Shown: positions 7,887 to 16,857 of the stretch, piece by piece
Layout of the letters: every line of letters starts with the position of its first letter
Position numbering within the stretch: position 1 is the first letter of the stretch
Assembly (NCBI RefSeq): GCF_000337695.1
Contig: NZ_AOIA01000126.1
Span: forward strand, 24,182-88,181
From: Natronococcus jeotgali DSM 18795
GTDB lineage: Archaea; Halobacteriota; Halobacteria; Halobacteriales; Natrialbaceae
DNA length: 64,000 nt
Reading direction: 5' to 3'
Program-made: the position numbers and the translations under genes
Notes under the pieces: model-generated
The model's database searches: none
Told to the model about the DNA's origin: nothing
Seen by the model: the letters and a program-made list of their open reading frames with translations, nothing else

Positions 7887-9583
7887 TGGTCTGGTGTGGT
7901 AGATTCGATGCGTTCGGTAACCTGTGCGCCGGTTGCCGCCTCGAGCGCCGCCGAGGCGAGCTCGGCCGCCTCGTCCGTGCGGGTCGCCTCCACCGCGGCC
8001 TTGACGTCCGGGACGGTGACCGCGCTCATGCTGAGCTCGTCGAGCCCGAGCCCGACGAGGAGTTCGGTCAGCTCGGGGTCGCCGGCCATCTCCCCGCACA
8101 TCCCGATCCAGGCGTCGCGCTCGTGGGCCGCCTCGACGGCTCGGGCGACGGCTCGCAGTACGGCGGGGTGGCGCGGATCCCGGAGCTCGGCGACGCGTTC
8201 GTTTTCGCGCGCCGCGGCCATCACGTACTGGGTGAGGTCGTTCGTCCCGATGCTGAGGAAGTCGACCCGCTCGGCGAGCTCGGGCGCCGTGAAGACGGCC
8301 CCGGGCGTCTCGATCATGACGCCGAGTTCGGGGATCGCGTAGTCGACCCCCTCGTCCTCGAGGGCGTCCGCGACCGCGTCGACGGTCTCGAGCGCGGCGG
8401 TCAGCTCCTCGGGCGTCGCGACGAGCGGGAACATGACCGCCAGCCGCCCGTCGCCGTCCGCGGCCGCCCGGAGCAGCGCCCGGAGCTGCGTCTCGAAGAG
8501 GTCGGCGTCCGGGCCGAGCGAGCGGCGGATCCCGCGCTCGCCGAGGAACGGGTTCTCCTCCTCGGGCAGCTCGAGGTAGGGGATCTGCTTGTCGCCGCCG
8601 ATATCGAGCGTCCGGACGACCACGCGACCGTCCGGGAACGTCTCGAGCGCCTCGAGGTAGGTCTCGTACTGTTCGTCCTCGTCGGGCGGGGTTTCGCGGT
8701 CGAGAAACAGGAACTCGGTGCGGTAGAGCCCGACGCCGTCGGCGCCCCGGGCCTTCGCACCCTCGAGTTCGGCCGGCTGGCCGACGTTCGCGGCGACCTC
8801 GATCTCGGCGCCGTCGGCGGTCGTCACCGCCTCTTCACGGATCTCGACGTCGTGGGTTTCATGTGCGGCCTCGCGGCGCTCGTCGCTCGGCTCGACGACG
8901 AGTTCGCCGCCCTCGCCGTCGACGACGACCGTCGCGCCCTCGTCGACGTCGTGCAGGTCGTCGCCGACGCCGACCACGGCCGGGAGCGCCAGCGATCGGG
9001 CGAAGATCGCGGCGTGGGAGGTCCGTCCTCCCGTAGCGGTGGCGAACCCGGCGACGCGGTCCGGATCGAGCTGGGCGGTGTCGCTCGGCGTGAGCCGCTC
9101 GGCCAGGACGACCGATCCCTCCGGAAGGTCGCCGAGATCGACCCGGTCGCCGCCGACGAGGATCCGAACGAGCCGATCGCGGACGTCCCGGAGGTCGTCG
9201 GCGCGCTCGGCCGTGCGTCCGTCCATCCCCTCGAACTGCTCGATCGGGTCGGCGAACGCGCGCTGCACCGCGTGTTCGGCGGGCAGTCCGTCCTCGAGCG
9301 CGCCCTCGACCCCGTCCTCGATCTGCGGGTCCGCGAGGAACTGCAGGTGCGCGTCGAAGACCTCGGCCTCCTGGTCGCCGACGCGCTCGGCGGTCCGTTC
9401 GCGCTCGGCTTCCAGTTCGCTTCGGGCGGTCTCGCGCGCGTCCTCGAACCGTCGGCGTTCGGTGTCGGGGTCGGCGGTCGCCTCGTCGGGGTCGGGAAGG
9501 TCGGCGTCCGGGCTGTACCAGACGACCGTCCCGACGCCCGAGCGCGGCGTCGCACCGGTTCCGGTGAGCGTGCGTTCGGTCAT
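7883..9583 (-). CDS. ptsI: PTS enzyme I, phosphoenolpyruvate-protein phosphotransferase
   Basis: 566 residues, a normal length for enzyme I. The phosphohistidine motif GGRTSHAAIFARS has His190. The C-terminal PEP-binding barrel shows GLYRTEFLFL and the active-site GMCGEMAGDP. It autophosphorylates from PEP and transfers phosphate to HPr (ptsH1, just upstream). Its stop overlaps the ptfB ATG by four bases and it starts five bases after the ptsH1 stop, so the genes are translationally coupled. PTS systems are rare in archaea and mostly confined to haloarchaea. Confidence 0.95.
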   Translation of the reverse strand: MTERTLTGTGATPRSGVGTVVWYSPDADLPDPDEATADPDTERRRFEDARETARSELEAERERTAERVGDQEAEVFDAHLQFLADPQIEDGVEGALEDGLPAEHAVQRAFADPIEQFEGMDGRTAERADDLRDVRDRLVRILVGGDRVDLGDLPEGSVVLAERLTPSDTAQLDPDRVAGFATATGGRTSHAAIFARSLALPAVVGVGDDLHDVDEGATVVVDGEGGELVVEPSDERREAAHETHDVEIREEAVTTADGAEIEVAANVGQPAELEGAKARGADGVGLYRTEFLFLDRETPPDEDEQYETYLEALETFPDGRVVVRTLDIGGDKQIPYLELPEEENPFLGERGIRRSLGPDADLFETQLRALLRAAADGDGRLAVMFPLVATPEELTAALETVDAVADALEDEGVDYAIPELGVMIETPGAVFTAPELAERVDFLSIGTNDLTQYVMAAARENERVAELRDPRHPAVLRAVARAVEAAHERDAWIGMCGEMAGDPELTELLVGLGLDELSMSAVTVPDVKAAVEATRTDEAAELASAALEAATGAQVTERIESTTPDQ

Positions 9584-9587
9584 CGGA

Positions 9588-9875
9588 TTAGCCCTCGGCG
9601 TCGGCCAGTTCGTCCTCGGGCGTGGTCAGGACGCGCTCGAGGGCGTCGAGCGCCGCCTCCTCGTCGGGGCCGTCCGCGATCAGCCGGACGTCTTCGCCGG
9701 ATTCGGCGCCGAGGCTCGTCACCGCGATCATGCTGCCCGCCGAGATCGGCTCGTCGTCGCCGTATCCGATCCGCACGTCCGAGTCGTGCTCGTTGACAGT
9801 CTCGACGAACTTCGCGGCGGGACGGGCGTGCAGTCCCGCCTCGGGGACGATCGTCACGGTGCGTTCGCTGCTCAT
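9588..9875 (-). CDS. ptsH1: PTS phosphocarrier protein HPr
   Basis: 95 residues from the ATG at 9875, which overlaps the end of ptfA. The active-site motif GLHARPAAKFVE has the phosphohistidine at position 16. The second conserved region ISAGSMIAVTSLGA corresponds to the regulatory-serine helix of bacterial HPr; no HPr kinase gene is visible nearby. It carries phosphate from enzyme I to EIIA. A longer in-frame extension upstream overlaps ptfA and was rejected. Confidence 0.93.
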   Translation of the reverse strand: MSSERTVTIVPEAGLHARPAAKFVETVNEHDSDVRIGYGDDEPISAGSMIAVTSLGAESGEDVRLIADGPDEEAALDALERVLTTPEDELADAEG

Positions 9876-10348
9876 GCTACCGCCTCCTTCAGCACGGCCT
9901 GTACCTCGGCGGGCGTGTCCGCGTCGTACAGCGCCTCGCGGGTCTCCTCGTGCATGAGCGCCCGCGAGAGCGTGCTCAGGATCGAGAGGTGGTCGTCGGC
10001 GCCGGACTCGGGGACGAGGATCATGAAGATCAGGCGCGCGGGCTCGTCGTCCATCGAGCCGAAGTCGACGCCGGTTTCCGAACGGGTGAACGCCACGGAC
10101 GGTTCCGCGACGGCGTCGGTCTGGGCGTGGGGAATCCCGATTCCCATGCCGACGCCGGTGGTCGTCTCCTCTTCGCGTGCGAGCAGCGCCTCGAGGGCCG
10201 CGTCGCGGTCCTCGACGCGCCCCGCGTCGACGAGCAAGTCGAGGAGGTACTCGATGCAGGCGCGCTTGTCCGCGGGCGCCGAATCGAGCGCGATGTGGTC
10301 GGTCGGGGCGAGCGTGTCGATGCGGTCTTCGTTGAGTGTTTCGGTCAT
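9872..10348 (-). CDS. ptfA: PTS fructose-specific EIIA component
   Basis: 158 residues, a full EIIA domain of the fructose/mannitol family. The phosphohistidine is in GIGIPHAQTDAV (His74), and the second conserved block is LIFMILVPESGADDHL. It receives phosphate from HPr and gives it to EIIB. It begins 39 bases after the ptfC stop and its end overlaps the ptsH1 start, consistent with one transcript. Confidence 0.93.
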   Translation of the reverse strand: MTETLNEDRIDTLAPTDHIALDSAPADKRACIEYLLDLLVDAGRVEDRDAALEALLAREEETTTGVGMGIGIPHAQTDAVAEPSVAFTRSETGVDFGSMDDEPARLIFMILVPESGADDHLSILSTLSRALMHEETREALYDADTPAEVQAVLKEAVA

Positions 10349-10387
10349 GATGGTGTCGTGGAGTCGACATCGGGTCGCGTCGATTCG

Positions 10388-11563
10388 TTAGTCGTTAGTC
10401 CGGGCCGTCGCTTGAGCGTTCGGTCCCGTTTCGGTTTCGACGTCGGCGACGGTCTTCTCGAAGTCCGGTTTGATCGCCGTCGCGACGACCGCGGTAACGA
10501 TCGTCCCGAGTGCGATGCAGGCGAGGAAGAGCAACGCGCTGTTCGACAGGAGGAACACGAAGATCCCGCCGTGGGGTGCGGGCATGGTGACGCCGAGCCA
10601 GAGTGCGGTGGCGCCGGCTGTCGCGCTGCCGATCACGGCGCTCGGGATCACACGCAGCGGGTCGGCCGCGGCGTAGGGAATGGCACCCTCGGTGATAAAC
10701 GCCAGGCCGAGGGGAACCGCCGCCTTGGCGTTTTCGTACATTTCGGCGGAGTACTTCTGGGGTGCGATGAAGTTCGACAGCGCCAGGCCGAGCGGCGGCG
10801 TCATGCCGGCGATCATCACCGCGGCCATCGGGCCGAAGATCTGGTCGCCGACGAGCGCGGCGCCGAACACGTAGGCGACCTTGTTGATCGGGCCGCCCAT
10901 GTCCGCCGCCATCATCGCGCCGAGGATCGCGCCCAGAAGGAGCGCGTTCGCTCCCTCCATCCCCTGAAGGAACGTCGTCAGCGCGTCGTCGACGATCGCG
11001 ATCGGCACCCCCAGGCCGACGATGACGAGCGGCGCCAGAAACGCCGTGGTGAGTACCGGGATGATCAGCACCGGCATCATCGGTTCGATGACGGAGTGAA
11101 CCGGCCACCCCTTCATCCAGCGGGCGACGTGACCGGCGAGGAGACCGGCGACCAGCGCACCGAGGAAGCCGGCGACGGCGCCGTCGGCCGAGAACCCGAC
11201 GAGAGTCCCGGCGGCCTCGATGAGCTGTTCCTGCTGGATCGCCCACGAGAGGATGAAACCGGGCGCGAGTCCGGGCCTGTCAGCGATCGCGTAGGCGATG
11301 TAGGCCCCTAGAATAGGGATCATGATCGTCAGGCCGAGGTTTCCGATCTCGGCCAGGTACCACGCGAAGCTCCCCTCCGCTTCGAACACCGTCTCGGTAG
11401 TCGCCTCCGTGAACGGGAGTTCGGCGACCATGAACGCCACGGCCAGGAAAATCCCCCCTATCGTGACGAACGGAATCATGAACGACACGCCGGTCATTAC
11501 GTCTTCCTTAACCGAGGTGACGTGTGACCGGAGTGCGCTCTCTGCTTTGTCTGCTGGTGCCAT
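10388..11563 (-). CDS. ptfC: PTS fructose-specific EIIC permease
   Basis: 391 residues with about nine or ten hydrophobic segments. Conserved fructose-EIIC stretches include SFMIPFVTIGGI near the N-terminus, AADMGGPINKVAYVFG, the substrate-region motif FITEGAIPYAAADP and MPAPHGGIFVF. It translocates fructose across the membrane and phosphorylates it with EIIB. It is the first gene of the ptfC-ptfA-ptsH1-ptsI-ptfB-fbp unit. A 236-base gap with inverted repeats separates it from pfkB, so it probably has its own promoter. Confidence 0.94.
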   Translation of the reverse strand: MAPADKAESALRSHVTSVKEDVMTGVSFMIPFVTIGGIFLAVAFMVAELPFTEATTETVFEAEGSFAWYLAEIGNLGLTIMIPILGAYIAYAIADRPGLAPGFILSWAIQQEQLIEAAGTLVGFSADGAVAGFLGALVAGLLAGHVARWMKGWPVHSVIEPMMPVLIIPVLTTAFLAPLVIVGLGVPIAIVDDALTTFLQGMEGANALLLGAILGAMMAADMGGPINKVAYVFGAALVGDQIFGPMAAVMIAGMTPPLGLALSNFIAPQKYSAEMYENAKAAVPLGLAFITEGAIPYAAADPLRVIPSAVIGSATAGATALWLGVTMPAPHGGIFVFLLSNSALLFLACIALGTIVTAVVATAIKPDFEKTVADVETETGPNAQATARTND

Positions 11564-11643
11564 GCTCTACCCTAGTTCCTACCTATTATTCAAAGTAGTC
11601 TTCGAATACGATCTTTTCTGATCGTCTAGTATGGATTAATATC

Positions 11644-11683
11644 CGTGATGTTCACGCTACGATCGGATATTCACGCGAATATC
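11644..11683. promoter_or_regulatory. inverted repeats upstream of ptfC, candidate operator
   Basis: Two inverted repeats lie in the gap before ptfC: CGTGA-TGT-TCACG at 11644-11656 and GATATTC-ACGC-GAATATC at 11666-11683. The second is a near-perfect dyad. They sit about 80-120 bases upstream of the ptfC start, in the right place for a regulator of fructose uptake. Whether GlpR or another protein binds them cannot be read from the sequence. Confidence 0.4.
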
Positions 11684-11799
11684 ACGGAAATTACCGGGAT
11701 ATCGCGTCGAGAAACCGGCTTGGTGGTCGCGTTGATGTTCGATCAAAAACGAAAGTAGTATGCACACTGCACGAGCGCTCGCTCACAACCAGTCGTCGG

Positions 11800-12723
11800 C
11801 TACCGGGAGCCGACCTCGGGGCTCGAGATCGAGACGCGATCGATCGAACCCGCCGCGTCGTCGAGCGGCGGGATATCGGTGCCCGGAACGGAGACGACGC
11901 GCGACGCAACCGCCATCCCCGTCCGGAGCGCCTCGCGGTCCGGAGCGCCCCGGTCCAGCGCCGACAGCACCCCCGCCAGCAACGAGTCCCCGGCGCCGAC
12001 CGTATCGACGACGTCGGTCTCGAGGGCCGCCGCGTGAAAGCGATCGTCCGGCGTCGCCATGATCGCCCCGTCGGCCCCCAGCGACGCGACGACCCGATCG
12101 TACCCCCGTTCTCGGAGCTGCGCGACCGCGTCGTAACACTCCTCGAGGGTGCGAGTCGGTTGCCCCGTCGCCGCCGCGAGCTCCTCGCGGTTGGGTTTGC
12201 ACAGCGCGTAGGACGCGTCGAGCTCCGCGAGGCGGTCCCCGCCGACGTCGACGACGGTCTCCCACTCCCCGGCTCGAGAAATCCGATCGATCGCGTCGGA
12301 GTCGAGACCCGGCGGGAGACTCCCGCCGACGACGACGGTATCGGGCTCGTTGCGCTCGACGGTACGCAGCAGGTCGTCGATCGCGCGCTCGGAGACCGTC
12401 GGCCCGGCGTGGTTGATCTTGAACTCCGCGTCCTCGGTCAGGACCGTGGTGTTGAGCCGAGTTCGTCCGTCGATCTCGACGAAATCGCTCTCGATCCGTC
12501 CGTCGGCCAGGCCGTCTCGAATGAACTCCCCGAGAAAATCGCCGACGAGGCCCGTCGCGACCGTCTCGGTTCCTAACTCGACGAGGTACTTCGAGACGTT
12601 GATCCCCTTGCCGCCGGGATCGATGCGCGCGTCGTTGGCCCGCGCGACCCGGCCGGATTCGGGAAGGCTATCGACGCCGACCGTGTGGTCGACCGCCGGG
12701 TTGAGCGTTACCGTGAGGATCAC
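11800..12723 (-). CDS. pfkB: 1-phosphofructokinase, PfkB family
   Basis: 307 residues from a GTG at 12723 that overlaps the glpR stop (GTGA). PfkB signatures are clear: DPGGKGINVSKYL near residue 36 and DTVGAGDSLLAGVLSAL, with the catalytic Asp at 246. With the PTS genes next to it, the expected reaction is fructose-1-phosphate plus ATP to fructose-1,6-bisphosphate. A much longer upstream in-frame extension runs through glpR and is not coding. The glpR-pfkB pair is also found in Haloferax, where GlpR represses it. Confidence 0.94.
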   Translation of the reverse strand: MILTVTLNPAVDHTVGVDSLPESGRVARANDARIDPGGKGINVSKYLVELGTETVATGLVGDFLGEFIRDGLADGRIESDFVEIDGRTRLNTTVLTEDAEFKINHAGPTVSERAIDDLLRTVERNEPDTVVVGGSLPPGLDSDAIDRISRAGEWETVVDVGGDRLAELDASYALCKPNREELAAATGQPTRTLEECYDAVAQLRERGYDRVVASLGADGAIMATPDDRFHAAALETDVVDTVGAGDSLLAGVLSALDRGAPDREALRTGMAVASRVVSVPGTDIPPLDDAAGSIDRVSISSPEVGSR

Positions 12724-13487
12724 TGCTCGACCACCCGGACGACCTCCACGTCGGCGCTTTCGAACGGTTCGTACTGCTCGTCGGTCAGCGTCGTATCGGT
12801 GATGAACATGTCTATCTCCGTCAGCTCGGCGAACTTCACGAAGCTCTGCTTTCCGAGTTTGGAGCCGTCCGAGACGAGGACGACCCGACCCGCGTTCTCG
12901 ATCATGAGTGATTTCAACCGCGCTTCGTCCTCGTTCGGCGTCATCAGCCCCTCGGACGGCCCGATCGCGTTCGTCCCCAGAAACAACAGATCGAAGTTCG
13001 TTCGCTCCATGAACCGCTCCGCGCTCGGACCGGTGAGCGCGCGGGTTTCGTGCCGGAGCGATCCCCCGGTGAGTTTCACGTCGTGGGCCTGCTCGCCCAG
13101 CTCGATCGCGAGCACCGGCGAGTTCGTCACCGCGAGAAACGACCTGTCGCCGGGTGCGTTCTTGGCCACCTGCATCGTCGTCGACCCCGAGTCGAAGAAG
13201 ACGACCTGGTTCTCGGTGATCTCCTCGGCCGCCCGTTCGGCGATTCGCATCTTGGCGTCGAGGTTTTGGACCTCCTTCTGGCCGTAGGTCTGTTCGTTCC
13301 CGACGGTGGTCACCGGGACCGCACCGCCGTGAGAGCGCTCGATCAGCTGCCTGTCCTCGAGGTCGCTGAGATCGCGTCGGATCGTCGCCTTCGAACAGTC
13401 CATCCGATCCGCGAGCTCGGCGACGGAACACTCCCCTCGTTCGGAGACCAACTCGACGATCTCGCGCTTTCTGACTGCAGGTAGCAT
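12720..13487 (-). CDS. glpR: DeoR/GlpR-family transcriptional repressor
   Basis: 255 residues from the ATG at 13487 (MLPAVRKREIVEL). An earlier in-frame start would add 13 atypical residues. The N-terminal winged helix has the DeoR signature (VAELADRMDCSKATIRRDLS, residues ~22-41). The C-terminal sugar-phosphate sensor domain has FFDSGSTTMQVAKN and the conserved VSDGSKLGKQSF. In Haloferax the homologue represses fructose and glycerol catabolic genes; the ligand is likely a phosphorylated sugar. It is coupled to pfkB. Confidence 0.93.
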   Translation of the reverse strand: MLPAVRKREIVELVSERGECSVAELADRMDCSKATIRRDLSDLEDRQLIERSHGGAVPVTTVGNEQTYGQKEVQNLDAKMRIAERAAEEITENQVVFFDSGSTTMQVAKNAPGDRSFLAVTNSPVLAIELGEQAHDVKLTGGSLRHETRALTGPSAERFMERTNFDLLFLGTNAIGPSEGLMTPNEDEARLKSLMIENAGRVVLVSDGSKLGKQSFVKFAELTEIDMFITDTTLTDEQYEPFESADVEVVRVVEQ

Positions 13488-13613
13488 AGTGAGTCGCTTG
13501 TGCGCTTCTAGCGCGGCGGCGTTCATATCGTTATCTGTCTGTGATCGTTTCTGATCGATTTCGGTCGGGCGAGGTACCGGTTCCGGCGGTGACGGCCCCG
13601 GGTCGACGCGGGC

Positions 13614-14402
13614 TCACTCGGGGAGCGCCTCGTCGGCCGTCGCCTCCTCGAAGACCACCGCCTCGAGCGCGTCGAGGATCCGCTCGGGGTTCTCGCGCTG
13701 CCAGACGTTCCGGCCGACCGCCAGGCCGCTGGCGCCGGCGTCCATCGCCGTCTCGACCAGCGAGAGGAACTCGCGGTCGTCGGTCTTGGATCCGCCGCTC
13801 AGAACGACGTTGACGTCGCCCGCCGCGGCGACCGCGTCGGCCATCGCCCGACCGCTGCGGGGGTACTTCACCTTCGCGATGTCCGCCCCGAGCTCGAGGG
13901 CGATGCGGGTCGCGTAGGAGATGACCGCCGGCTTGCGGTGTTCCTTCAGCGCCTGCCCGCGCGGGTACGACCACATGGCCACGGGGACGTCTCGCTCGCG
14001 GGCTCGCTCCTGGACGTCCCGGAACTCCTCGAACATCTCCGTCTCGCGGTTCGTCCCCGGGTACACCGTGTACCCGACGGCGTCGGCGCCGAGCTCGAGG
14101 GCGTACTCCACCGAGCACGTCTGCGGGGAGTAGGGCTCGCCCATCCAGAGGCTGCTGGTGCCGTTGAGCTTCGCCAGCAGGTTTACGTCCTCCTCGTAGG
14201 ACGGGTAGTACGTCTCCGCCAGCCCCTTCTGGACCGCGAACCCGGTGACGGCGTCGTGGGTGGCCAGTTCGAACACCGTCCGCGGATCCAGCCGCTCCGG
14301 AACGTCCTCGAAGGCGGCGGGCCCGTGCTCGAGTCCGTGGTCGTGTGCGAGAATGATCGACTTCCCGTCCCGTACGAGCGGTGTCTCGGTTAACTGTCGC
14401 AT
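13614..14402 (-). CDS. fba: class I fructose-bisphosphate aldolase, archaeal type
   Basis: 262 residues. This is the DhnA-type aldolase, not the class II metal enzyme. The Schiff-base lysine lies in ADIAKVKYPRSG (Lys177 or Lys179) and the phosphate-binding segment is VVLSGGSKTDD. It cleaves fructose-1,6-bisphosphate to dihydroxyacetone phosphate and glyceraldehyde-3-phosphate, completing fructose breakdown after pfkB. It is the most upstream gene of the cluster, 126 bases before glpR. The promoter side has repeated TAGTACCG elements. Confidence 0.94.
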   Translation of the reverse strand: MRQLTETPLVRDGKSIILAHDHGLEHGPAAFEDVPERLDPRTVFELATHDAVTGFAVQKGLAETYYPSYEEDVNLLAKLNGTSSLWMGEPYSPQTCSVEYALELGADAVGYTVYPGTNRETEMFEEFRDVQERARERDVPVAMWSYPRGQALKEHRKPAVISYATRIALELGADIAKVKYPRSGRAMADAVAAAGDVNVVLSGGSKTDDREFLSLVETAMDAGASGLAVGRNVWQRENPERILDALEAVVFEEATADEALPE

Positions 14403-14428
14403 TCGATCAGAAATACGTACTGATAGTG

Positions 14429-14467
14429 CCTAAATAGTACCGTATATGATTGTTTAGTACCGGTACT
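14429..14467 (-). promoter_or_regulatory. fba promoter with direct repeats and palindrome
   Basis: Read on the minus strand, a TATA-like element (14429-14436) lies about 27-34 bases before the fba ATG, which fits a leaderless transcript. TAGTACCG (plus-strand reading) occurs at 14435-14442 and again at 14455-14462, exactly 20 bases apart or two helical turns. The upstream copy is part of the perfect 12-base palindrome AGTACCGGTACT at 14456-14467. This is a likely operator overlapping the TATA/BRE region. Confidence 0.5.
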
Positions 14468-14671
14468 CGCGCGATAATCGTTCAAACGAACAGCGCGGTC
14501 GCCTCGGCCGATATCCGACGGGCGCACGCGACCTCGTCTCGTTCGGCCCTCGAGTATCGAGCGCCGTCTCCCCCGGCCACCCCATCGTGAGATATATATA
14601 ATCGGGCTCGATTCGTCCGCGTAGGGGGACCGCCAATTCTACGCGTCGAGTTTACGACCGCGCCGACGGGC

Positions 14672-15325
14672 GTGATGGCGAAGCTCTACCGGGAGCTGGA
14701 CGAGCCACGGAGCATCGAGCTCGACAACGCGTTCTACGTCGAGGACGGCACGTGGATCGAATCCCTGACCGTCGCGTCGGACGCCGACTTCGATCCGGAG
14801 ACGATCCTCGCGGAGATCCCGGGCACCTCGCTGTTTTACGCCAGTACCGTGCCGACCGCGTCGGAGAATCTCGATCTCCGGCGGCTGACGATCCTCGCCA
14901 CCGAGTCCTACCCGTTCGTTCTGAGCTTGATCCTGCGCCAGGAGGCGATTCCGAACCGCATCGTCCTCCAGAACGGCAGCTTCGAAATCGTGGCGACGAC
15001 GCGCGACTGGGACCGGTTCCGCTCGATGGCCGACGCCGTCCAGGAGACGCTCGGCGAGTTCGACCTCCTGGCGGTAAGCCGGAACGAGGAGCCCGGCGAA
15101 CCGCTCGACAGCGGTCGACTGACCGAGGTCCTCGTCTCGAAGCTCACCGAGGAACAGCTGGCGGTCCTCGAGACGGCGTACGACCACGGCTACTTCGATA
15201 TCCCTCGCGAGGCGTCCGCGACCGACCTCGCGGAGGAACTCGGCGTCGCCCAGTCGACGGCGAGCGAGCGCCTCCGAACGGCCGAACGAACGTTGCTCGA
15301 GCTGATCTACGGGCCGCGGGAGTAA
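14672..15325 (+). CDS. HTH-10 (bacterio-opsin activator type) transcriptional regulator
   Basis: 217 residues from GTG at 14672 (ATG at 14675 is an alternative). The N-terminal ~140 residues are a sensor-like domain of the kind found in Bat-type haloarchaeal regulators. The C-terminal HTH_10 domain (residues ~150-215) has LTEEQLAVLETAYDHGYFDI and the recognition region ATDLAEELGVAQSTASERLR. Such proteins regulate diverse haloarchaeal genes. It is divergent from fba, so regulation of the fructose cluster is possible but unproven. An AT-rich TATA-like run (gatatatataat) lies around 14591-14602. Confidence 0.88.
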   Translation: MMAKLYRELDEPRSIELDNAFYVEDGTWIESLTVASDADFDPETILAEIPGTSLFYASTVPTASENLDLRRLTILATESYPFVLSLILRQEAIPNRIVLQNGSFEIVATTRDWDRFRSMADAVQETLGEFDLLAVSRNEEPGEPLDSGRLTEVLVSKLTEEQLAVLETAYDHGYFDIPREASATDLAEELGVAQSTASERLRTAERTLLELIYGPRE

Positions 15326-15517
15326 GTCACCCTCGGAGCGGATCGCGCCCCGCCGTCGGATACTCGGAGATCGACCCTCGAACGGGCGCAACACCGCAGC
15401 CTCCGGAGCGGAGACGGCGCCCGTTCCAGCGTACGCGACGAGCGCGTGTACGGTTGTTCAACGGGATACCGTACATGATATCGAGCATTAATAACACACC
15501 ACGTGGAGTGTGCCAGC

Positions 15518-16702
15518 ATGGATTGGGTCAAGATCCTCACCGTTGGGCTCGCGCTGGTACTCGCCGTTTCGCTGACGATATCTCCCGTCCTCGCACAGGA
15601 GGGAAGTGAGGTGGAGGAAGAAGAGGGTGAAGGCGGCATCGAGGGTGCGATAGAGGAGTTCGTCGAGGGGCAGGGGGTACTCGGCGCGGTGTTCGTTCTC
15701 GTCGCGGGCGCGCTCCTGTTGACCGTCTGCGTCGAGAAACTGATCAGCTATCTCACCCGGACGGCCTTCGGGTTGAAAGTGTCGCTGTTCGCGCTCGCGA
15801 TCGTGTTTACGGGTTTCGAGTTCGACGATACGATCCTCGCGCTCGTGCTGTCCGCCGGCGGTCTCGAGGGGGCCGCACTCGGGACGGCGCTGGGCACCGG
15901 GTTGGCCATCGTCGGTGTGACGCTCGCGCTCGCGGCGATCATCAGGCCGTTCCCGGTCGATATCCCGACCGACTACGTCGTTCTGTTCGCGGCGGCGCCG
16001 CTACTGTTGATCCCGTTCGTTCTCGCCGGAACGCTGACGCTGATTCACGGTCTCCTGTTGCTCGGGGCGTTCGTGGCGATGTTCGCGTACATCATCGTCC
16101 GCGAGTACCGACGCGACACCCCCGTCTTCCGAAACACCGAACTCGGCGAGGAGATCCAGGCCGACGGGGGCGTCGTCCTCCCGTCGTCGGTCTCGCAGAT
16201 CCCCGAGGACCGCCTCGTGAGCGGTCGCTCGGCCGCCGGATGGATCTGGCTCTCGCTGTCGATCCTCGCGCTGGCGGGTATCGTCCTCGCGTCGATGCTG
16301 CTGGAAGCGGGCTCGGAGGTCGTCGTCGACGGCTTCGGCGTCGAGGAGACCGTCTTCGGCGCGACGATACTGACGGTGATTCTCACCTTCGAGGACGTCA
16401 TGCTGACGATCGAGCCGGTTCGGCGCGGCGTCCCCGAGATCGGCGTCGGAAACGTCATCGGGAGCGTCCTCTTCTCGGTCACCGGAAACGTCGGGATCAT
16501 CATGCTCCTGAGCGATCTCGAGATCTCCCGTTCCGTGCTCACGTTTCACCTCCCGTCGGTGATCATCGTCACGGCCCTCGCCGCGTACTTCCTCTACGGA
16601 GGCAAGCTAAAGCGGTGGCACGGCGTCTTGCTCGGCGGGATGTACGTCGCCTACTGGGTGATCGCGATCCTCGTGTTCGGCGGGGTGCCGATCAGCGGGT
16701 GA
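15518..16702 (+). CDS. sodium/calcium exchanger-like membrane protein (divergent CaCA family)
   Basis: 394 residues from the ATG at 15518. It has an N-terminal signal-like segment, a short Glu-rich stretch and about ten transmembrane helices in two halves. The halves resemble the two alpha-repeats of CaCA exchangers: FEFDDTILALVLSAGG (first) and LTFEDVMLTIEP followed by GVGNVIGSVLFSVTGN (second). The usual G(S/T)SxPE core is altered: no proline is present and the acidic residue is Asp in the first repeat and Glu in the second. The expected role is cation/sodium antiport, but ion specificity cannot be assigned. Confidence 0.75.
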   Translation: MDWVKILTVGLALVLAVSLTISPVLAQEGSEVEEEEGEGGIEGAIEEFVEGQGVLGAVFVLVAGALLLTVCVEKLISYLTRTAFGLKVSLFALAIVFTGFEFDDTILALVLSAGGLEGAALGTALGTGLAIVGVTLALAAIIRPFPVDIPTDYVVLFAAAPLLLIPFVLAGTLTLIHGLLLLGAFVAMFAYIIVREYRRDTPVFRNTELGEEIQADGGVVLPSSVSQIPEDRLVSGRSAAGWIWLSLSILALAGIVLASMLLEAGSEVVVDGFGVEETVFGATILTVILTFEDVMLTIEPVRRGVPEIGVGNVIGSVLFSVTGNVGIIMLLSDLEISRSVLTFHLPSVIIVTALAAYFLYGGKLKRWHGVLLGGMYVAYWVIAILVFGGVPISG

Positions 16703-16857
16703 TTCTGTTCGGACTCTACAGGGGTAACAAGGCGAGTGCCTCGGGGTACTTCCCAGTGGAGAGTCGTATCAACGAACTTCTTCAGGGAGTGTTATCGCTT
16801 CGCTTGGTGGATGCTGACGGGTCGTGACAACTGTGCCGAGATAGCATATCGTTGATT

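Noticed and set aside
11800..13431. 543-codon version of pfkB extending into glpR
   Set aside because: The extension lies in the wrong frame of glpR and has no homology. The GTG overlapping the glpR stop is the natural start.
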